5,364 nucleotides of DNA from Candidatus Coliplasma caballi. GTDB lineage: Bacteria; Bacillota; Clostridia; Oscillospirales; CAG-382. Below, piece after piece: positions 5,211 to 5,364 of this stretch (the stretch's first letter is position 1; every line of letters starts with the position of its first letter). The position numbers and the translations under genes are program-made. The notes beneath the pieces are model-generated. The model did no database searches. It worked only from the letters and a program-made list of their open reading frames with translations, and had not been told where the DNA came from. The DNA is taken from the NCBI GenBank assembly GCA_018065365.1, contig JAGHTH010000139.1:1-5364 (forward strand), in the 5' to 3' direction.

Positions 5211-5219
5211 ATTATCTGT

Positions 5220-5248
5220 ATTGTAGCACATTTCCGGGCTTTTGTCAA
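5220..5248 (-). promoter_or_regulatory. Antisense RNA promoter
   Basis: On the minus strand a perfect TTGACA (5248-5243), a 17-base spacer and TACAAT (5225-5220) form a promoter at least as strong as the one driving the toxin. This fits an antitoxin RNA made in excess. Confidence 0.88.
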
Positions 5249-5262
5249 GCCCTTTCTTTTTT
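5236..5262 (+). terminator. Possible second terminator, overlapping the antisense promoter
   Basis: GGGCTT (5236-5241) and AAGCCC (5247-5252) pair around TTGTC and are followed by TTTCTTTTTT. This is a reasonable backup terminator for rightward read-through. The right arm overlaps the -35 of the antisense promoter, so rightward transcription reaching it could interfere with antitoxin synthesis. Confidence 0.5.
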
Positions 5263-5364
5263 AGGTTCTTTTCTTTTTCCCGTGAAAAGTCAGGCAAAAA
5301 GGGAGGGGCAAGCAAGTTTCAACTTGCCGACGACAAGGTAAATCATACATTCATAGCCGACAAA
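5263..5364. other. Right-edge stretch without a supported gene
   Basis: It is A/T- and purine-rich with a small inverted repeat (AAGTT/AACTT near 5314-5325). A minus-strand frame is open from the edge to TGA at 5292-5290 (25 codons), which could be the tail of a gene outside the window but shows no recognisable motif. Confidence 0.3.

Larger units (their letters stand above)
5124..5214 (-). ncRNA. Antisense RNA antitoxin, about 90 nt
   Basis: Bounds are predicted from the minus-strand promoter (-10 at 5225-5220, start near 5214) and the terminator ending near 5124. The RNA is fully complementary to the last codons, stop codon and 3' trailer of the toxin mRNA, about 85 bases. It has no coding potential of note. 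By analogy with RatA and SR4 it would bind the toxin mRNA at the 3' end and promote its decay or block its translation. Its own two hairpins (5207-5185 and 5171-5131) could supply the loops for first contact. Confidence 0.8.

Noticed and set aside
5290..5364. Partial minus-strand gene entering from the right edge
   Set aside because: Only 25 open codons with no motif and an A/T-rich, repeat-like context; it cannot be supported without the flanking sequence.

Overview
The window looks like the replication-origin region of a low-to-moderate GC-skewed Firmicutes chromosome, most likely an uncultured gut-type Clostridia (Oscillospiraceae/Christensenellales-like). This rests on the dnaA-dnaN order, textbook sigma-A promoters, GC-rich coding sequence between AT-rich spacers, intergenic palindromes of a kind I associate with such genomes, and a Firmicutes-style small hydrophobic toxin with an antisense RNA. 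The taxonomic placement is inference; no 16S gene is present.

Left part (1-2650). dnaN (beta clamp, first 239 codons, running off the left edge) and dnaA (complete, 445 codons) lie on the minus strand in the usual dnaA-then-dnaN order, each with its own start signals. The 497-base spacer between them carries a well-formed origin. It has DnaA-box-like sites sharing TGTCCACA (1151-1186), then a GC-rich block with repeated GCGGGAAAA-type 9-mers (1076-1136). Next come six exact TAG triplets (1055-1072) that match the DnaA-trio element in position and polarity, and then an AT-rich stretch. A heptamer repeat (GTTAGGA) and one copy of a palindromic repeat sit between the origin core and dnaN. dnaA has a strong promoter (TTGATT-17-TATAAT).

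Middle (2650-4500). In place of the rpmH-rnpA genes often found upstream of dnaA in Firmicutes there is a second copy of the palindromic repeat. It is followed by a well-defined promoter and a divergently transcribed 521-residue polytopic membrane protein of the GT-C/ArnT-PMT glycosyltransferase type.

Right part (4500-5364). A MITE-like inverted-repeat element (about 4532-4897) is followed directly by a compact type I toxin-antitoxin locus. The toxin mRNA runs rightward from TTGACA-17-TATAGT. It has a leader able to form mutually exclusive hairpins that cover or expose the ribosome-binding site, and it encodes a 34-residue single-span hydrophobic peptide from a GTG start. A roughly 90-nt antisense RNA runs leftward from TTGACA-17-TACAAT, overlaps the toxin mRNA 3' end, and stops at its own terminator. 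This toxin gene is too short for routine gene calling, and the toxin locus is the most interesting part of the window together with the unusually regular DnaA-trio. The last 100 bases hold no convincing gene.
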